A program made the translations under genes and the position numbers. From Phoronis australis (taxonomy: Eukaryota; Phoronida; Phoronidae), in assembly GCA_002633005.1 (NCBI GenBank), contig NMRA01000324.1, positions 437,205 to 501,204 on the forward strand: a DNA stretch of 64,000 nucleotides, read 5' to 3'. Below, in pieces: positions 36,131 to 48,060 of the stretch; positions within the stretch are counted from its first letter, which is position 1, and the number at the start of each line of letters is the position of its first letter. The notes under the pieces are model-generated. The model was not told the origin of the DNA and searched no databases. It was given only the letters and a program-made list of their open reading frames with translations.

Positions 36131-37594
36131 TCTCTCAGTCTTCTAGCTGGCACTCAGTAGCTGACGGTCGCAACTGACAAACTCCACCGCCCAGTATATT
36201 TCTACTTTGCTGAGATACTTTTAACATATCGGAATTCTGAGAAAGTGGCACTGAGACGTAGCCAAAGTACAATAAGTGACACTGTGTTCTTTTCAAAACA
36301 ATCAATTTTACATTTTGTTCATTGAATTGCCCCAGGTTGGACCTATTATTCGTGTTGTACCTGTAGCAGAAGCTCTCTAGTAATGGTTATGATGTAGCAT
36401 TTTTTAATCATAACATACAGCTTATTTTAAAAAAATGTTTGCTTGGTTTGTGTTCCATACAATCCTATTAACCCGAGATCCTTTCACATTTACTGATTTT
36501 GATGTAACACTCGTGATACATACATTCATTGTTTATGACATTTTTAATTCGATTTTATCACAGGTTTCCCGAATGTGTTAGGTGCAATAGACTGTACCCA
36601 CATCAGAATTCAGAAACCGGCAGAGGGAAATTCAAATGTCTTTGTGAACCGAAAGATGTTACATAGTGTTAATGTCCAGGTAAATCCAATGTGCTAAAAT
36701 TTGTAGAACCACTTTTCCACTCTGTTTTGCTGCAGTCTCTCTTTTCCTTTTATATATACACTTAATGTTTAAATTAAGTTCATCATGTTACGACAAGTTA
36801 TTGTTTGAACACTTTTACATACAATTAATAGAACCAAGAGAATCGTTTACATCTATGCTGGGCCTACTTACATTTAGCTTAGATCTCTCTCAGATGCTAT
36901 CATTAATTTTATGAATATAACGAAATTCAAAGTAGTACATACATGTACTTTTGGCATAAGGAAATTATAACTTTACTAGCCAAGAAAACTGTCATAAAAT
37001 ATAAAATAGATCTTTAATTGAGGAAAGCCCACTGCTTTGCTATGAAATTGAATAAATGAATAGATTATTCATATGTAGCAGAGCCAATCGGGCAGGTGTG
37101 GTGGCCACTGCACCAATATTTTTGGTATGAAAAGAGTGTTTTGAGTCTTTTATAATGCACCGAATGACGTGAGAATTCATATTTCCTTCCAATGTATAAC
37201 TTAGCCTGTGAATATTAACTAGAAATTGGAGTAAAAGCCTTTTGAGTTTAAGAATTGTTGTTGAAATTTTCCAACTTCACATGATGTTGTGAATGACGGG
37301 TGTACATACAGGCGGGTCAGCGGCGTCAAATCCCTCATCGAAAAGTGCGAGGAAATGAATTGGTCGAGTCCCTTTTATTAGTATGAGCGTTAGAAAAGCT
37401 AGGCTCAGGATTTTGAACCATTCTTGACGGAAGGTGATAAAAATCCTTCAGAAACGTAACATGGTTCACTTTTGAGGTGGAACTTCAATGGAAGAAAATC
37501 TCAACAGCACCAGATAATATCACCGAAAGAGTAAGCGCCCTCTGCAAAACCGTATGTTCACCAAACTCAACAACAAAATGTATTTAATGAACAA

Positions 37595-38990
37595 ATTTTT
37601 ATGCGCCCACATATTTATATGTGGACGCATTATGCCGTCATCTCCGTCCGTCCGTCCGGGCGGCGTCCGGCGTCCGCTGCTCTATCTCCAAAACCCTTTG
37701 ACATACGTTCATGAAATTTGGCACATGTGTTCCATTTATGAATGGGACGGCATGTGCAAACTTTCGGACAAATTCAACTACCGGTGTGCCCCCTAGTGGC
37801 AATTTTAATTTTTTACGCTTAACTTTGTATCTTCAAAAGTCCTGAACGGGTTTTCATGAAATTTGGTATGTAGGCACCTATTAGTGAGATGACGCTATCC
37901 TGTCGTTTTCAGATGGATTCGACATAGTTTGCGCCACCTAGTGGCCATGTTTGGTGTTTTCGAGTCTGTTTTTGTGCGTCCACCCCTCTATCAACCAAAC
38001 CGCTCAAAGCATGATTGTGAAAATTGGCATGCATATGCTTACTATGTAGAGGACGGTTGACGATGATTTTCCGACGATTTCGACTACTGTGGCGCCTCCT
38101 AGTGGCAGTTTTTTTGCGCCTAAGGCTGTATCTCCTAAACCGTTCGCAGGATCTTTACGAAATTGTGTAAGTATATTTACATGATGTTAACAACGGAAGA
38201 TGACGACTTTTGGACGGATCCGACTACCGGTGTGCCCCCCAGTGGCAATTTTAATTTGTTTACGCTTACCTTTGTATCTTCACAAGTCCTTAACGGATTT
38301 TCATGAAATTTGGTATATAGGCACCTATTAGTGAGATGACGCTATCCTCCCGTTTTCAGATGGATCTGACATAGTTTGCGCCACCTAGTGACCATTTTTA
38401 GTGTTCTCGAGTCTGTTTTTATGCGTCCACCCCTCTATCAACCAAACCGCTCAAAGGATGATTGTGAAAATTGCCGTGTATGTGCTTACTATAAGGAAGA
38501 CAGCTGACAACGATTTTCAGACGATGTGGACTACTGCTGCGCCTCCTAGTGGCAGTTTTGTTTTTTTTTGCGCCCATGGCTGTATCTCCCAAACCGTTTG
38601 CAGGATCTTTACTAAATTTAGCAAGTGTATTTATGTGATGTTGACAACGGACGATGACGACTTTAGAATGATTCTGACTACCGGTATGCCTCTAGTGGCA
38701 ATTTTAGTATTTTACATTGACCTCTGTAGTTTCATAGGTCTTCAGGTGTATACTTTGTGTTACTTCGTGACTATGAAGGAAAAGTTCCAAGTAGAAATTT
38801 GTTTCTGGCATTCTAGTGCTGTGCTAATCTCGTATGTTGGTAAATTTGTTTTTAATTCTATGTTTCTGTGGTGCTTTCAGCAACTGGTGTATAGTATGTG
38901 GTTGTATTCTGAAGATTACTCACATTTTGCCCCTAGCCTATTGAGGAGACAGCAGGAGTTTTCGGAACTCGATGCTATGTCTACAATTTG
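37595..38990 (+). repeat. Dispersed repeat with tandem 450 bp units carrying CCCTAGTGG (CTCF-like) motifs
   Basis: It starts TTTTTATGCGCCCACATATT, including the palindrome CCACATATTTATATGTGG, then a TCCGTCCG simple run. Tandem units follow with a period near 450 bp (equivalent blocks at 37783, 38231 and 38682). Each unit has half-units ending in a CTAGTGGC motif and a TCATGAAATTTGG block. Seven motif copies are present, all in one orientation. A second, shorter copy of the same family is at 40880-41800. It lies in the Harbinger transposase gap between exon 2 and the last exon. Not coding. Confidence 0.85.
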
Positions 38991-40879
38991 AACAAGGTAT
39001 GCCTTATCAGTGTTGTATTTACAGGTGGTATTGCAAAGAGAGTGAGAAATAGCCAGGCATTAAAATCAGTAATAAAAACAGTGTTCGTATCACAAATTCA
39101 TTGGGAAAAATGAGTGTTCTGCAATGTACTAAAGTGAATTTGTATGTGAAAATGATGGAGGGTATTATTTTCCTACGTCTTGCATGTTACCAAAAAAAAC
39201 AAGGAAAACATCGGTTTTCGTATCACAAATATACTAAAGTGAATTTGTATAAGAAACATCACCATTTGTGTTCTTGAGCTGTTAAATTTTAGCTTAAATA
39301 ATAAATATTGGATAGATATTGGAGAAAACTTCATTACATGAGAAAACTGGCTTGCATTTAAGTTGGTTTTTCCAATTATTACTAAAATAAAGGGTTCTCT
39401 CTTTGATAATAGTTATCAATAAACATTTACATTTATCTTCAATTGTCATTTCTGGTGGCTTTCTGTTAAAGAACACCCTAAATCAGAATGGACACTGCAG
39501 ATGTTGCAAAAAGTGCCTTCTTTAACATAAATGGGGCTTTAGATCAAATAAATTACGCCAACTTGTCATGTTCATTTGTCTGAAACATGTTCTTTATATA
39601 AACTACCACAGCATTATAAAAATGTTAATATTTTCAGTTTGGTTACCATGGATCAGTTAAAAACACAAATACAGTGTTATTAACTTTATTTGTATTGACA
39701 TGTGCGTTAACTTAAACAATTATATTGAATTATGGTAAAAACTTTTCAATTTTGTTCCAGAATCATTGTGAAAACTGACATTTTTGTTCAGGCTCAGTCA
39801 GTGGTAGTGGACCTCATTTTTCTTTGCCCCTGTTTAATGTTCACTTGTTAAATCATTGCAAATTAATTCCATGATAGCATGAAATTGTGCCAAATTGAAA
39901 TAATGCAACTGACATCAAGGATTTCATTGTAATAATAGTTTTAATTTTTCTTTATTCAGGTGAACACAGAGGAATTTTGTTAGGAGATTCGGGCTACCCT
40001 TGACGAACGTTTCTAATGACGCCATTTATTAATCCTGGTGATGATTCAGAGGTCCCTTTCAATAACGCATTATGAAGAGCGAGAGTGTTAATTGAGCAAA
40101 CGTTTGGTATTTTAAAGCGCCGTTTCTCTTGTCTTCATGGTGAGTTGCGGGTATCTCCTCAACAGGCATGTCAATTTATTTACGCCTGCGCAATTCTGCA
40201 TAACATTGGGATTGAACGAGGTGACATCTGTCCATCTGATGGAGAACCATTAGATCATGATGATGATGTCTTACAAGGTATTCCAGAGGATGTTGAGGAT
40301 GGTAGGGAAGTTCGTAGACACATTGTTAATAATTATTTTTCCCAACCTTAATCTGAAAGTCATCATGTACTAATGGCTTTTCATCACATGAACAGAGAGT
40401 GCACCTCTTTCATTTCTAATGTTGTGCATACCATAAAACCTGCTTTATAAGGTCATAGTCTAACATAAAACCCGTTACTTACATTTTCATATTCAGTTCC
40501 TGACTGCGTTGGATATTTGGAATATTGCACTCTTTATGCTTGATCGTCTCGACACCACATGTTTTCACGACTTATGAGGAACAACTTGACCAACAACATA
40601 AAAGTTTATCTGAGGCAATTTGCTGAACCCAGAGTCCATTTGCAAAGCGAATTATATTCTCAACATTAAAATAGAAGGATGAACATCTAATCCAAATATG
40701 TCGATGGTCATATTGTTGTAAACTGGTGGAAGACTGGACAATTTGTTAAGCCATTTTGTTACTTTACTATAAATGCACTCACTGGCTTCAGCAGTGAAAA
40801 CAGGGGTGGACTATCTCCTTATGCTGAACGTGCCAATCAATTTTATGAACAGACGACTCAAGTAAAGTCTGAAAATTGG

Positions 40880-41800
40880 TAGTTTTTATGCGCCCACATA
40901 TTTATATGTGAACGCATTATGCCGTCATCTCCGTCCGTCTGGTGTCCACTGCTCTATCTCCAAAACCCTTTGACATACGTTCATGAAATTTGGCACATAT
41001 GTTCCATTCTTGAATGGGACAGCATGAGCGAACTTTCGGACGGATCTAACTACCAATATGCCCTCTAGTGTCAATTTTAGTTTTTACGCTTACCTTTGTA
41101 TCTTCAAAATTCCTTTACGGAATTCCAAAAAAATTGACGATGACTTTCGGACAGATCTGACTACTGGTGTAGCCCCTGGTGGCAAATTTAGGTTTTACAT
41201 TTACCTCTGTATCTTCAAGGGTACTCGACCGATTTTTATAAAATTTTAAACACAGGTATCTGTTGGTGAGATGACGCTATCCTAGTTTTTGGATGGAATC
41301 AAGGTATTTTGTACCACCTAGTGGCCATATTTGCTGTTTTCGAGTCTGTTTTTTGGCGTCCAGCCCTCTATCAACCATATATGTTTTTGAAAATTGGCGC
41401 TTATGTTCTCTGTGTGAAGAGGATGGTTGACGATGACGACTTTGACTACTGTGGCTTCTGCAATAGTAGTTTTGTTTTGTTTTGCGCCTAAACCCACTGC
41501 TGGGTCTTTTTTAAATTTAGTAAGTGTATTTATATGAAGCTAACAACAGATAATGATGACTGTCAAGTGGATCCAATGAACACTGTGCCCTCTTGTGGCT
41601 GTTTTCATTTTTTTCAATTTTTCTTTGTTTCTCTGAAGGTCGGTGACAGATTTCTATGAAATTTGGTGAATAGCTTTCTATTAAAGAAGCTATGACATGT
41701 TCCCATTTTGGGATGGATTGTACATTTTTGCCCCATCTAGTGGTCATTTTAATGACCAATAAACAACCCTAAAAGCACACCGTTTGCAATGCATTCGTTG
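40880..41800 (+). repeat. Second copy of the CTAGTGGC-motif repeat
   Basis: Begins like the 37595 copy (TTTTTATGCGCCCACATATT), shares CTCTATCTCCAAAACCCTTT and ACATACGTTCATGAAATTTG, and carries more diverged motif copies at about 41060, 41171, 41314, 41585 and 41731. It lies just after the transposase stop codon inside the Harbinger element. Confidence 0.8.
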
Positions 41801-44481
41801 GCGTATTTCAACGCTCCGCGTTGCTCTTGTTTTTTTACGTGAACCAGTGCATACAAATGTTTTCGGTGAACATATGTTGTGACTAAAAATATCAGAAGAA
41901 AAAATCTAAGCAAACAATGTGACCGCTTTTTTCAGTCCGGTCAGAAAGATTACTATTGGTTACAACTTTGAATTATGTGACAAACTGACAGAAAGGTAGA
42001 GGCATTGCTTTGAGATCTACAAGCTCACCGTTTCAAGGGGTGATTAATTTTCACCGCCCCTGTTCTGTCAGCCTGTTTCCCTCTTGACGAATTTTGGAAG
42101 TACATGTAATGTTTTTGTTGACAATGCAATTGTCAGGTCGGCTTCCACTGGTCTCTGCCAATAATCACAATGACAAGATTTTTAGTCGACACCTATGTAG
42201 TCACGTGACATGTTATTTCACTGTATCTCTTAGGCGATGCTCCCCCTGGTCGCTGGCTACAAACCTAAGATACATTTTAAGCTTTGATAAAGCCATATAT
42301 CATTTTTCTATTCAATCGGCCTGTAGAAAAATGTCATGTACTGTTAAATTTCATAAAACAGTACAGCATTAGTGTATGACTCGGGCCAAAGTCTTTACAT
42401 TTAAATATCAGACTATGACCTTAAGTACCAGATTTTATGGTACCATGATACTTTTAATGCTCTCGTGCAGATGTATGTGAGTGTGTATTACCATGTCTGT
42501 TTGGGCGTCATGCCTTTTGTGAGTAAACCTAAGTTTATTTGTTCCAATTGTTTGCATTTATCTAATACTTGTTATGTGCCCATATAATTGTATGATTCAG
42601 GGCGGTGAGTGTGTTCCTATTACAGAAAGCATTTCTTCCTTGATTTTGAGTCTTGGAGTCTATTTTCACTTTACTAGCATTGCACCCCATAGTGGGAATG
42701 TTTCAAATAATGATAATCCCTTGTATCTCTGCACCAGGCGATGCATGTATTGCTTTCCAATCAACACTTGCTGGTGCTCTTGTTATTATAATTTTGCATT
42801 ACAATGTGTGCGTTATAGGGTGTTTTCTGTGGCGCTATTGCACTTCGAGCTGGTAGGGTGTTGCTAGTCGGCATTGTGGCTTACCTTTATTTAGACACTT
42901 GTAAATTTTTGGCATTGTTCACACAATGTGCCTTTTGAAATTGACATGCAAGGTCAATGAAAGTAGTTCTTTGTGAACACTGCTGTTAGTCAAACAAGTT
43001 TGTCAATTTGCATTTGTAAGTAAACAGTTTAGCAAAGGGGTTCTAATTTTGCCTGAGAATAAGTTTGTTTAATTACTCACTTTGGATGTTGAATGGCCTA
43101 ACCCAAACATATTTTTATGGGCCAACTTTTTTATCTGCATGCATTTGCCAATCTATGCCTTATGAAAGTAATTGTAGGCATTGTGGTTAAAATTACCTTA
43201 TAAATGAGTCGATGGCCGCCCTCAATTCTGCCTCTGATAAAACATTAGAAGGACCAGCATCAAATGTCTTTCTATAGATTAGAGCACGGTTGACAATTGA
43301 TATTTTTGTGGCACCCTCATTCAAATTTAATGTTTTCGGGATATTGAATTAACGGTTTTGATTTGCAGTGATATAATGGAAGGTGCATGTTTTGTGATGA
43401 TATGGAATGATTAGCTCTAGAAGCATATACCTTCACATAATGTACATGCAACATGTCGAAATTTATTTGAACACAATATTCGTTAATGAATTCTCAACTA
43501 AGAACACAACAGAGGAAAAGTACACAACATTGAACCTGCTTTAGGTAAATATAGAACCTTAGAGAAATTTAGTTTTGGTCATCTTCAGAATATCTTTTCT
43601 CATAAATGGCTGATTGGATTCAGTTGAAGCTTTCATATAGTTTGCTTTATGCAATGAAGTTCTCCTAACACTGTTGAAATGTTTTCGAAATGGTTCACTA
43701 GGAATGTTTATAATATCCAAAAATTAATTTATGTGATCTTTATGAAAAATGAGGCGGCTTGAAACGGAACTATAATTTAAGAACAAATATTATTTGGATT
43801 TTATTTTGTAATTGATTCTGTCGTCTGCTATGACATACCTTTCAGTTTTTGCTAAATTTTACTGAAAAACATGGTCAAATGACCAAATTAAACGCAGGTT
43901 GGTATGAAGTAAAAAATCTAATTATACGGAATTATTTCAGTAAGTGTTTACTTATGACTTATTATAGTTCGGTAGCAGCCCTTCCTCGCAACAAAGTTGA
44001 TTGAAGGCACGACTGTACTTTTTGTTACACAGCTTAGTGTATACTCGTTCCTAGACTCTATAAAGTCACGTAACCTTGACATGAAAAACAACCCTAGTCG
44101 GGAAAGATTGAGACCAGTAGCCAAATGTAACGTTGGTTATCAATTCACGTGTCAAATGGCAGATTGTCTATGTTCAAATTATCTTGAATATCGTTGGACA
44201 TAAGGCATGTTCCCTCTCCCGACGGTTGTTCATACATTTGCAGGGCGGATCCCTTCAATATCATTTTTACACCAACATTTATGTCACTGCTACTTCACTC
44301 CACGCCTGAAATAGGAGCTTGTATAGACTACGAACTAGTATACATTAATCTGTCTAACAAAAGTACAGTTGTGTCTTCAACCAAGTTTGTTATGTTGAAA
44401 AGTTTTATTAATGGTTATAGTAGATATTTGGTGAAATGTATATACTAGATGTAAGGTTCTACACAACCTTATTTAAAAAAT
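41801..44481. other. No gene seen inside Harbinger element
   Basis: AT-rich spacer between the convergent transposase and SANT genes. I see no coding frame, TIR or strong repeat. Confidence 0.4.
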
Positions 44482-46506
44482 CTATTGCTCAGTTGCTACC
44501 TCACTGGGTGAGAAAAATGTTGATATGTCTATATTGAAATCTTTTTGCAAGTTCATGACCAAATTGAGCTTCTTCAGTTCAAGCACTTCTATATTGAGTT
44601 TCAGGCGCTTGTTGTCCATTTTCAAATTTTCAAGTATAGCGTCGTCTATTTCATCCTTCCTTGTTTTGCTTGACTTTGGTTTGCTGTAAACTGAAATGAA
44701 AATCGCACATTACCAATAAGGATCATATGAAGTTTTGGTTACTTCCTTTTAGGAACACTTGTTCAGTTCATTTTAGACCATTTCTAAATCTCGCAGGTCT
44801 GTGTTAGTTTACGTCTGTTATGTAGTTCACACCTTTGTTGTTTTCATTGTTCCACCTTTCAATTGTAATTCTAATTGTTCATGCATGTTATCCAATAAAC
44901 AGTTTGCGTCAGACTACTGTTGAAAATCAAAGCGTTGTTTTAGTGGGAGTGTTCATAGTTGCTTATACTTGTAAGCACAAATGTCCTACCCACTTGAGCG
45001 CTAGCATGTTAATAAGTAATCAAGGTTAATTACTTCTTTTCTGGCTGATCACTGGCTCTATCTCATCTTCGTCACTGTCTGGAAGATTGAAAAGTAATCG
45101 TTAACCTTTGAAGTACTTTCAGCATAGCGAATTGTCGCAAATTACAAAAATGTCAACATTTTGGAAAGTAACTAATTTATTAATGGCTACCAACAACCGT
45201 CATACCTTTTGCATCATCCCCGCTGTGTTCAGTCATGCCAAGATCTGGAAAATTCAAACGTAGAATAGAACATGCGATTTAAAGTCAATCATTCAGTGGA
45301 AAAGTCAACACATAGGTGTAATGTATCTAGAGGCGGATCTACGGGGTTCAGCTGATTCAACCCCCCCGTCGGGACAAGATCGAAAATAAAAAAAAATTAA
45401 AAAACGCCAGAAAAATGAAATCAGCTACTAAAGACCAAAAAATCTTACACGGAAGGAGGTTTTCCAACCTTCTCTGCCGTATGCGCCTCGGATTCACGCG
45501 AATCCTCACCTCCCCCTACTGAAAACGTAGATCTGCCACTGTGGTTATTTATTTTACAAGTGTCGGGCATAAACAATAATTTGCATTTGACGCAAAACAA
45601 AACCACTCACCATCTGTTTCAAAACCTCCCTGGATGCCAGAGACTTCAACCCTTTCATTGAAGTGAGCCAAAATGGCCTCGTCTCTGGCATCCAAGTCTT
45701 TTGCAGGTGGCCCACCGCCGGTCTTTTTGGCACTCTTCTTAAGTTCATCAATTTTTGATTTAGCTGTGGGATGAATTAAACGAAGGATAGTTAACTCAAA
45801 TTACATTAATGATCTGCGCTGGAGTGTCTGAACCCATGATTTACATCGTAGAAACCGGCGGCACTACAGAACCCCCCCCCACTAGACATGGAGTACTTGG
45901 AAGTATATTTAGTGTTAACGGAAGGGAGTGGGAGTCAATGTTGTGAAGTATAACTAGGAAATTATAAAATGCAATTACAATATGCATACCAAATAAATTT
46001 GGATAATATACAAAAAATACACTCTGACTTTTAGGTAGGCATTCATATTTTCACGTAAATTATTAAACGTAACAGGAAGTCAACTAACAAACAGCAATTA
46101 TCTTATTTCAAAATTGCTTACATCTTTGCTTTAGGTTTTGAAATTTTTTCCTACATTCCTCTGGCGACCTTTTGGTCGTGAACTGGCTGAAATTAAATGA
46201 ATACAGTAAATCAAATTCTGGACAAACTGAAATTAACAGTGTCATTCAAACTATATAATATGTTCACTAATGTGTATATCGCACTGTGCGCACTGAAACT
46301 CACCTACTTATGAATTTGGCCACCACTTCCCACCCCGACCTTTTTTTGGCTGCCGATTTTATAGCTCCTGACCCCCGATGGTCTCCGAATAACGTGCTTT
46401 CCATGGCCATGACCTTTTCTATAAGGGAAGTTTCTTCTGCGGTTGTCCACAGGCGTCGTTTGGCAGATGCGATGGCTTGACTGTTCGATGGTGTAACGTT
46501 TTCCAT
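44482..46506 (-). CDS. Harbinger SANT/Myb-like DNA-binding protein, six exons, apparently intact
   Basis: Minus-strand exons 46506-46304, 46186-46122, 45763-45611, 45244-45206, 45078-45034 and 44690-44482 all have GT donors and AG acceptors. They join in frame (phase 2, then phase 1 throughout) to 714 bp, ATG to TAG, 237 residues without a stop. Residues 17-90 form a Myb/SANT-like domain (RRLWTTAEETSLIEKV, SGWEVVAKFIS, RSPEECRKKFQNLKQR). A linker KTGGGPPAKDLD and VSGIQGGFETD follows, then an acidic stretch (DSDEDEIEP) and a basic plus heptad-rich C-terminal helix (LKMDNKRLKLNIEVLELKK). Autonomous Harbingers encode exactly such a second protein, which binds the element ends and helps bring the transposase to the nucleus. 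Convergent orientation relative to the transposase is also usual. A MITE sits in its third intron. Whether it is expressed is unknown. Confidence 0.88.
45328..45541. mobile_element. MITE with GGCGGATCTAC ends, copy 1 (SANT gene intron 3)
   Basis: AGAGGCGGATCTACGGGG at one end is matched inverted by CGTAGATCTGCCACTG at the other. The interior aligns in reverse complement with 60781-61013 along its whole length (shared: GGGACA(A/G)GATC, AACGCCAGAAAAA, AGCTACTAAA, AAATCTTACACGG). It lies wholly within an intron, so it should not alter the protein. Confidence 0.8.
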
Positions 46507-47449
46507 GCTAAAAGACAGTTGTCATCCGTGATAACCATTCTAATAAATTGTTACTTCAGTTATGTCTCACGTAAAAAACCCGACGATTCGCATGCTATTT
46601 TGAATGACAACCTGATCGAGCCCATTTTCCACGGTGTTGTGCATTTGAAACCATGGCAACATAGTGCATTTTTCCTAACTGAGTTATTAACGTTTTGCGA
46701 ACCCCACGAAATATCCACAGTTTGCTACATTTGGAAATATATTAACTTTGAAATGGATAATCGGACTCAAATGAATTTTCAGTAAGTTCGATTTATGCCA
46801 CTCAACGACGCAATAAGGGATTGGTTTTAAGTGTTTTTCAAGTTTTCGCCAAGTGCTATTAAACGATGGTTTTTGATTTTTATGATTTTTTTATACCAAA
46901 GTAGTTTAATGTTGCAAAACGCAAAACCGTCGACGGAAGCAACTATGTATTTTCAAACCTTTCGATGTAAGCCTAGTATAGAACACATGACAACCGTACA
47001 GTTAAACCGTTTACTTGGCGACCCCTAGTACAGAAGCGCTGGTTAACTAAGAAGTTCAAAGCGAGGAGTTGAGCAGAAGACATGGGACACTGACGGAGCG
47101 CTGGCCAAAATAACGGTGGCTTTTGGGTTTAAAAACGTATCTTTTCCCGTAATTTGGCAACAAAAGGGTTGTCGTTTGCTCAAACACTGGAAAGGTTTTC
47201 GATCCGAAACTGTTTAGGTAAGGTGAGCCTACTTTGCTTTCCGTTTATAACTTTTCACTAATACCACACTACTTTATGAATCAATGTGAACGGTTTCTCT
47301 GTATATTGACCTCGTTGTATGCAATATCACTCAAATACTTACATTTTTGGCTGGTGTGACTTTTCCACTCAAAAGCAGACGATCACGTAGTAGAGGGCGC
47401 ACTTCTCGCAGAATTTTTTTTTTATGCAATTCACAACACAGGAGAGTTC
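46507..47449. other. Upstream region of the SANT gene
   Basis: About 940 bp between the SANT start codon and the right TIR array. It must hold the promoter of that gene, but no motif can be assigned with confidence. Confidence 0.35.
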
Positions 47450-47610
47450 CTTGGTAACTCGAGTACGATTTCTCTAGTAAACTCGATTTCGAGTCGACTC
47501 GAAAGTGAACATTGGGCACGCAATTTCGAGTTCGACTCGACTGAGACAGATTTCGAGTAGAAATTTTCGAGTCCGAGTTCGAGTTCTAGTCTGACATTAG
47601 GCACCGGGCC
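47450..47610 (-). repeat. Harbinger right TIR and TTCGAGT sub-terminal array
   Basis: Inverted counterpart of the left end, with about nine TTCGAGT/ACTCGA motifs leading to GACATTAGGCACCGGGCC at the tip. Confidence 0.8.
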
Positions 47611-48060
47611 CTGGTTTCGCTTCATTATAAGTTCTTAGATGTTTGATACCGAAAAAAACAGAATTTCACAAGAAATTGTTCAGCTGCCAAGCTATCATCT
47701 CCCGAGAGATGTCAAAAAAATTAGGAAATGGCGCGTGCGCGTGACACGAGCGTACTGTTTTCAAAACGACGACATACTTTTCATTGTTAGAAACGGCGGA
47801 GAGTTACGCAAGAAAATGACGTTTATTTCATCGTTTTTCACTTAATAGGCTGTAATGGGCAAGGTGAGTGTCGGTTGATTTCCTGATTTGGCATGCACCC
47901 CGTCCGGTCTTTAGCTTTACATGTTGATACAAGTTTCACGGCGCGGTGACGAGCAGAATTGCCCTGGCTGCGTGCATTTTCGGGGTTTACTGAAGAAATA
48001 CACACAGTGATATCTAGCTGTCTTTTGACGACTGTCTTCATAAAGCTAGCTGGTTGGCTA
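47611..48060 (+). repeat. Right part of dispersed repeat interrupted by the Harbinger element
   Basis: Continues the paralogy with 7424-7860 (shared: GGTTTCGCTTCATTATA, a block with AAAACGACGACATAC, CACTTAATAGGC, TTGGCATGCACCC, CATGTTGATACAAG, GTCTTCATAAAGCTAGCTGG), beginning at the CTG duplication. Confidence 0.75.

Larger units (their letters stand above)
34938..40351 (+). pseudogene. Harbinger (HARBI1-like) DDE transposase, three exons found, inactivated
   Basis: Exon 1 (34938-35352) encodes the N-terminal domain (ATG 34938, RRYRFLPNTI, LRFLASGSHYTLIGES, STVGRAIRQVC) and has one TAG at 35328. It joins in phase (G|GT) to exon 2 (36564-36679), [18 protein letters not shown], which carries the first catalytic Asp and ends VNVQ. 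The last exon (39960-40351) encodes HRGILLGDSGYP and LIEQTFGILKRRF, with the catalytic Glu, then ACAILHNIGIERGD and a typical C-terminus. It contains TGA stops at 40001 and 40073. The segment that should follow VNVQ and hold the second catalytic Asp was not found between 36680 and 39959, where a repeat has inserted. Three stops plus a missing acidic residue make this a dead transposase. In an active element it would excise and insert the transposon in the nucleus with its SANT partner. Confidence 0.88.
34737..47610. mobile_element. 12.9 kb Harbinger DNA transposon with TIRs, CTG duplication and two genes
   Basis: The terminal inverted repeats start GGCCCGGTGCCTAATGTC and stay similar for about 45 bp. 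The sub-terminal regions are rich in ACTCGAA/TTCGAGT repeats. CTG flanks both ends (34734-34736 and 47611-47613), and the paralogous empty site at 7421-7427 has one copy. Three-base targets of the TWA or CWG type are typical of PIF/Harbinger. Inside are both proteins expected of an autonomous element: a DDE transposase on the plus strand (34938-40351) and a SANT/Myb-like DNA-binding protein on the minus strand (44482-46506). Other repeats have since inserted into its introns and spacers (35993-36130, 37595-38990, 40880-41800, 45328-45541), which largely explains the unusual length. The transposase is dead but the SANT gene looks intact. Confidence 0.93.

Noticed and set aside
40001-40075. Two in-frame TGA codons in the transposase and one in gag, at positions where related proteins may have Cys, suggesting a variant genetic code or recoding
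   Set aside because: The intact SANT gene and the WSC exon use ordinary Cys codons and no internal TGA, and the TGA-bearing genes also carry TAG, TAA or frameshifts. Ordinary decay explains it.
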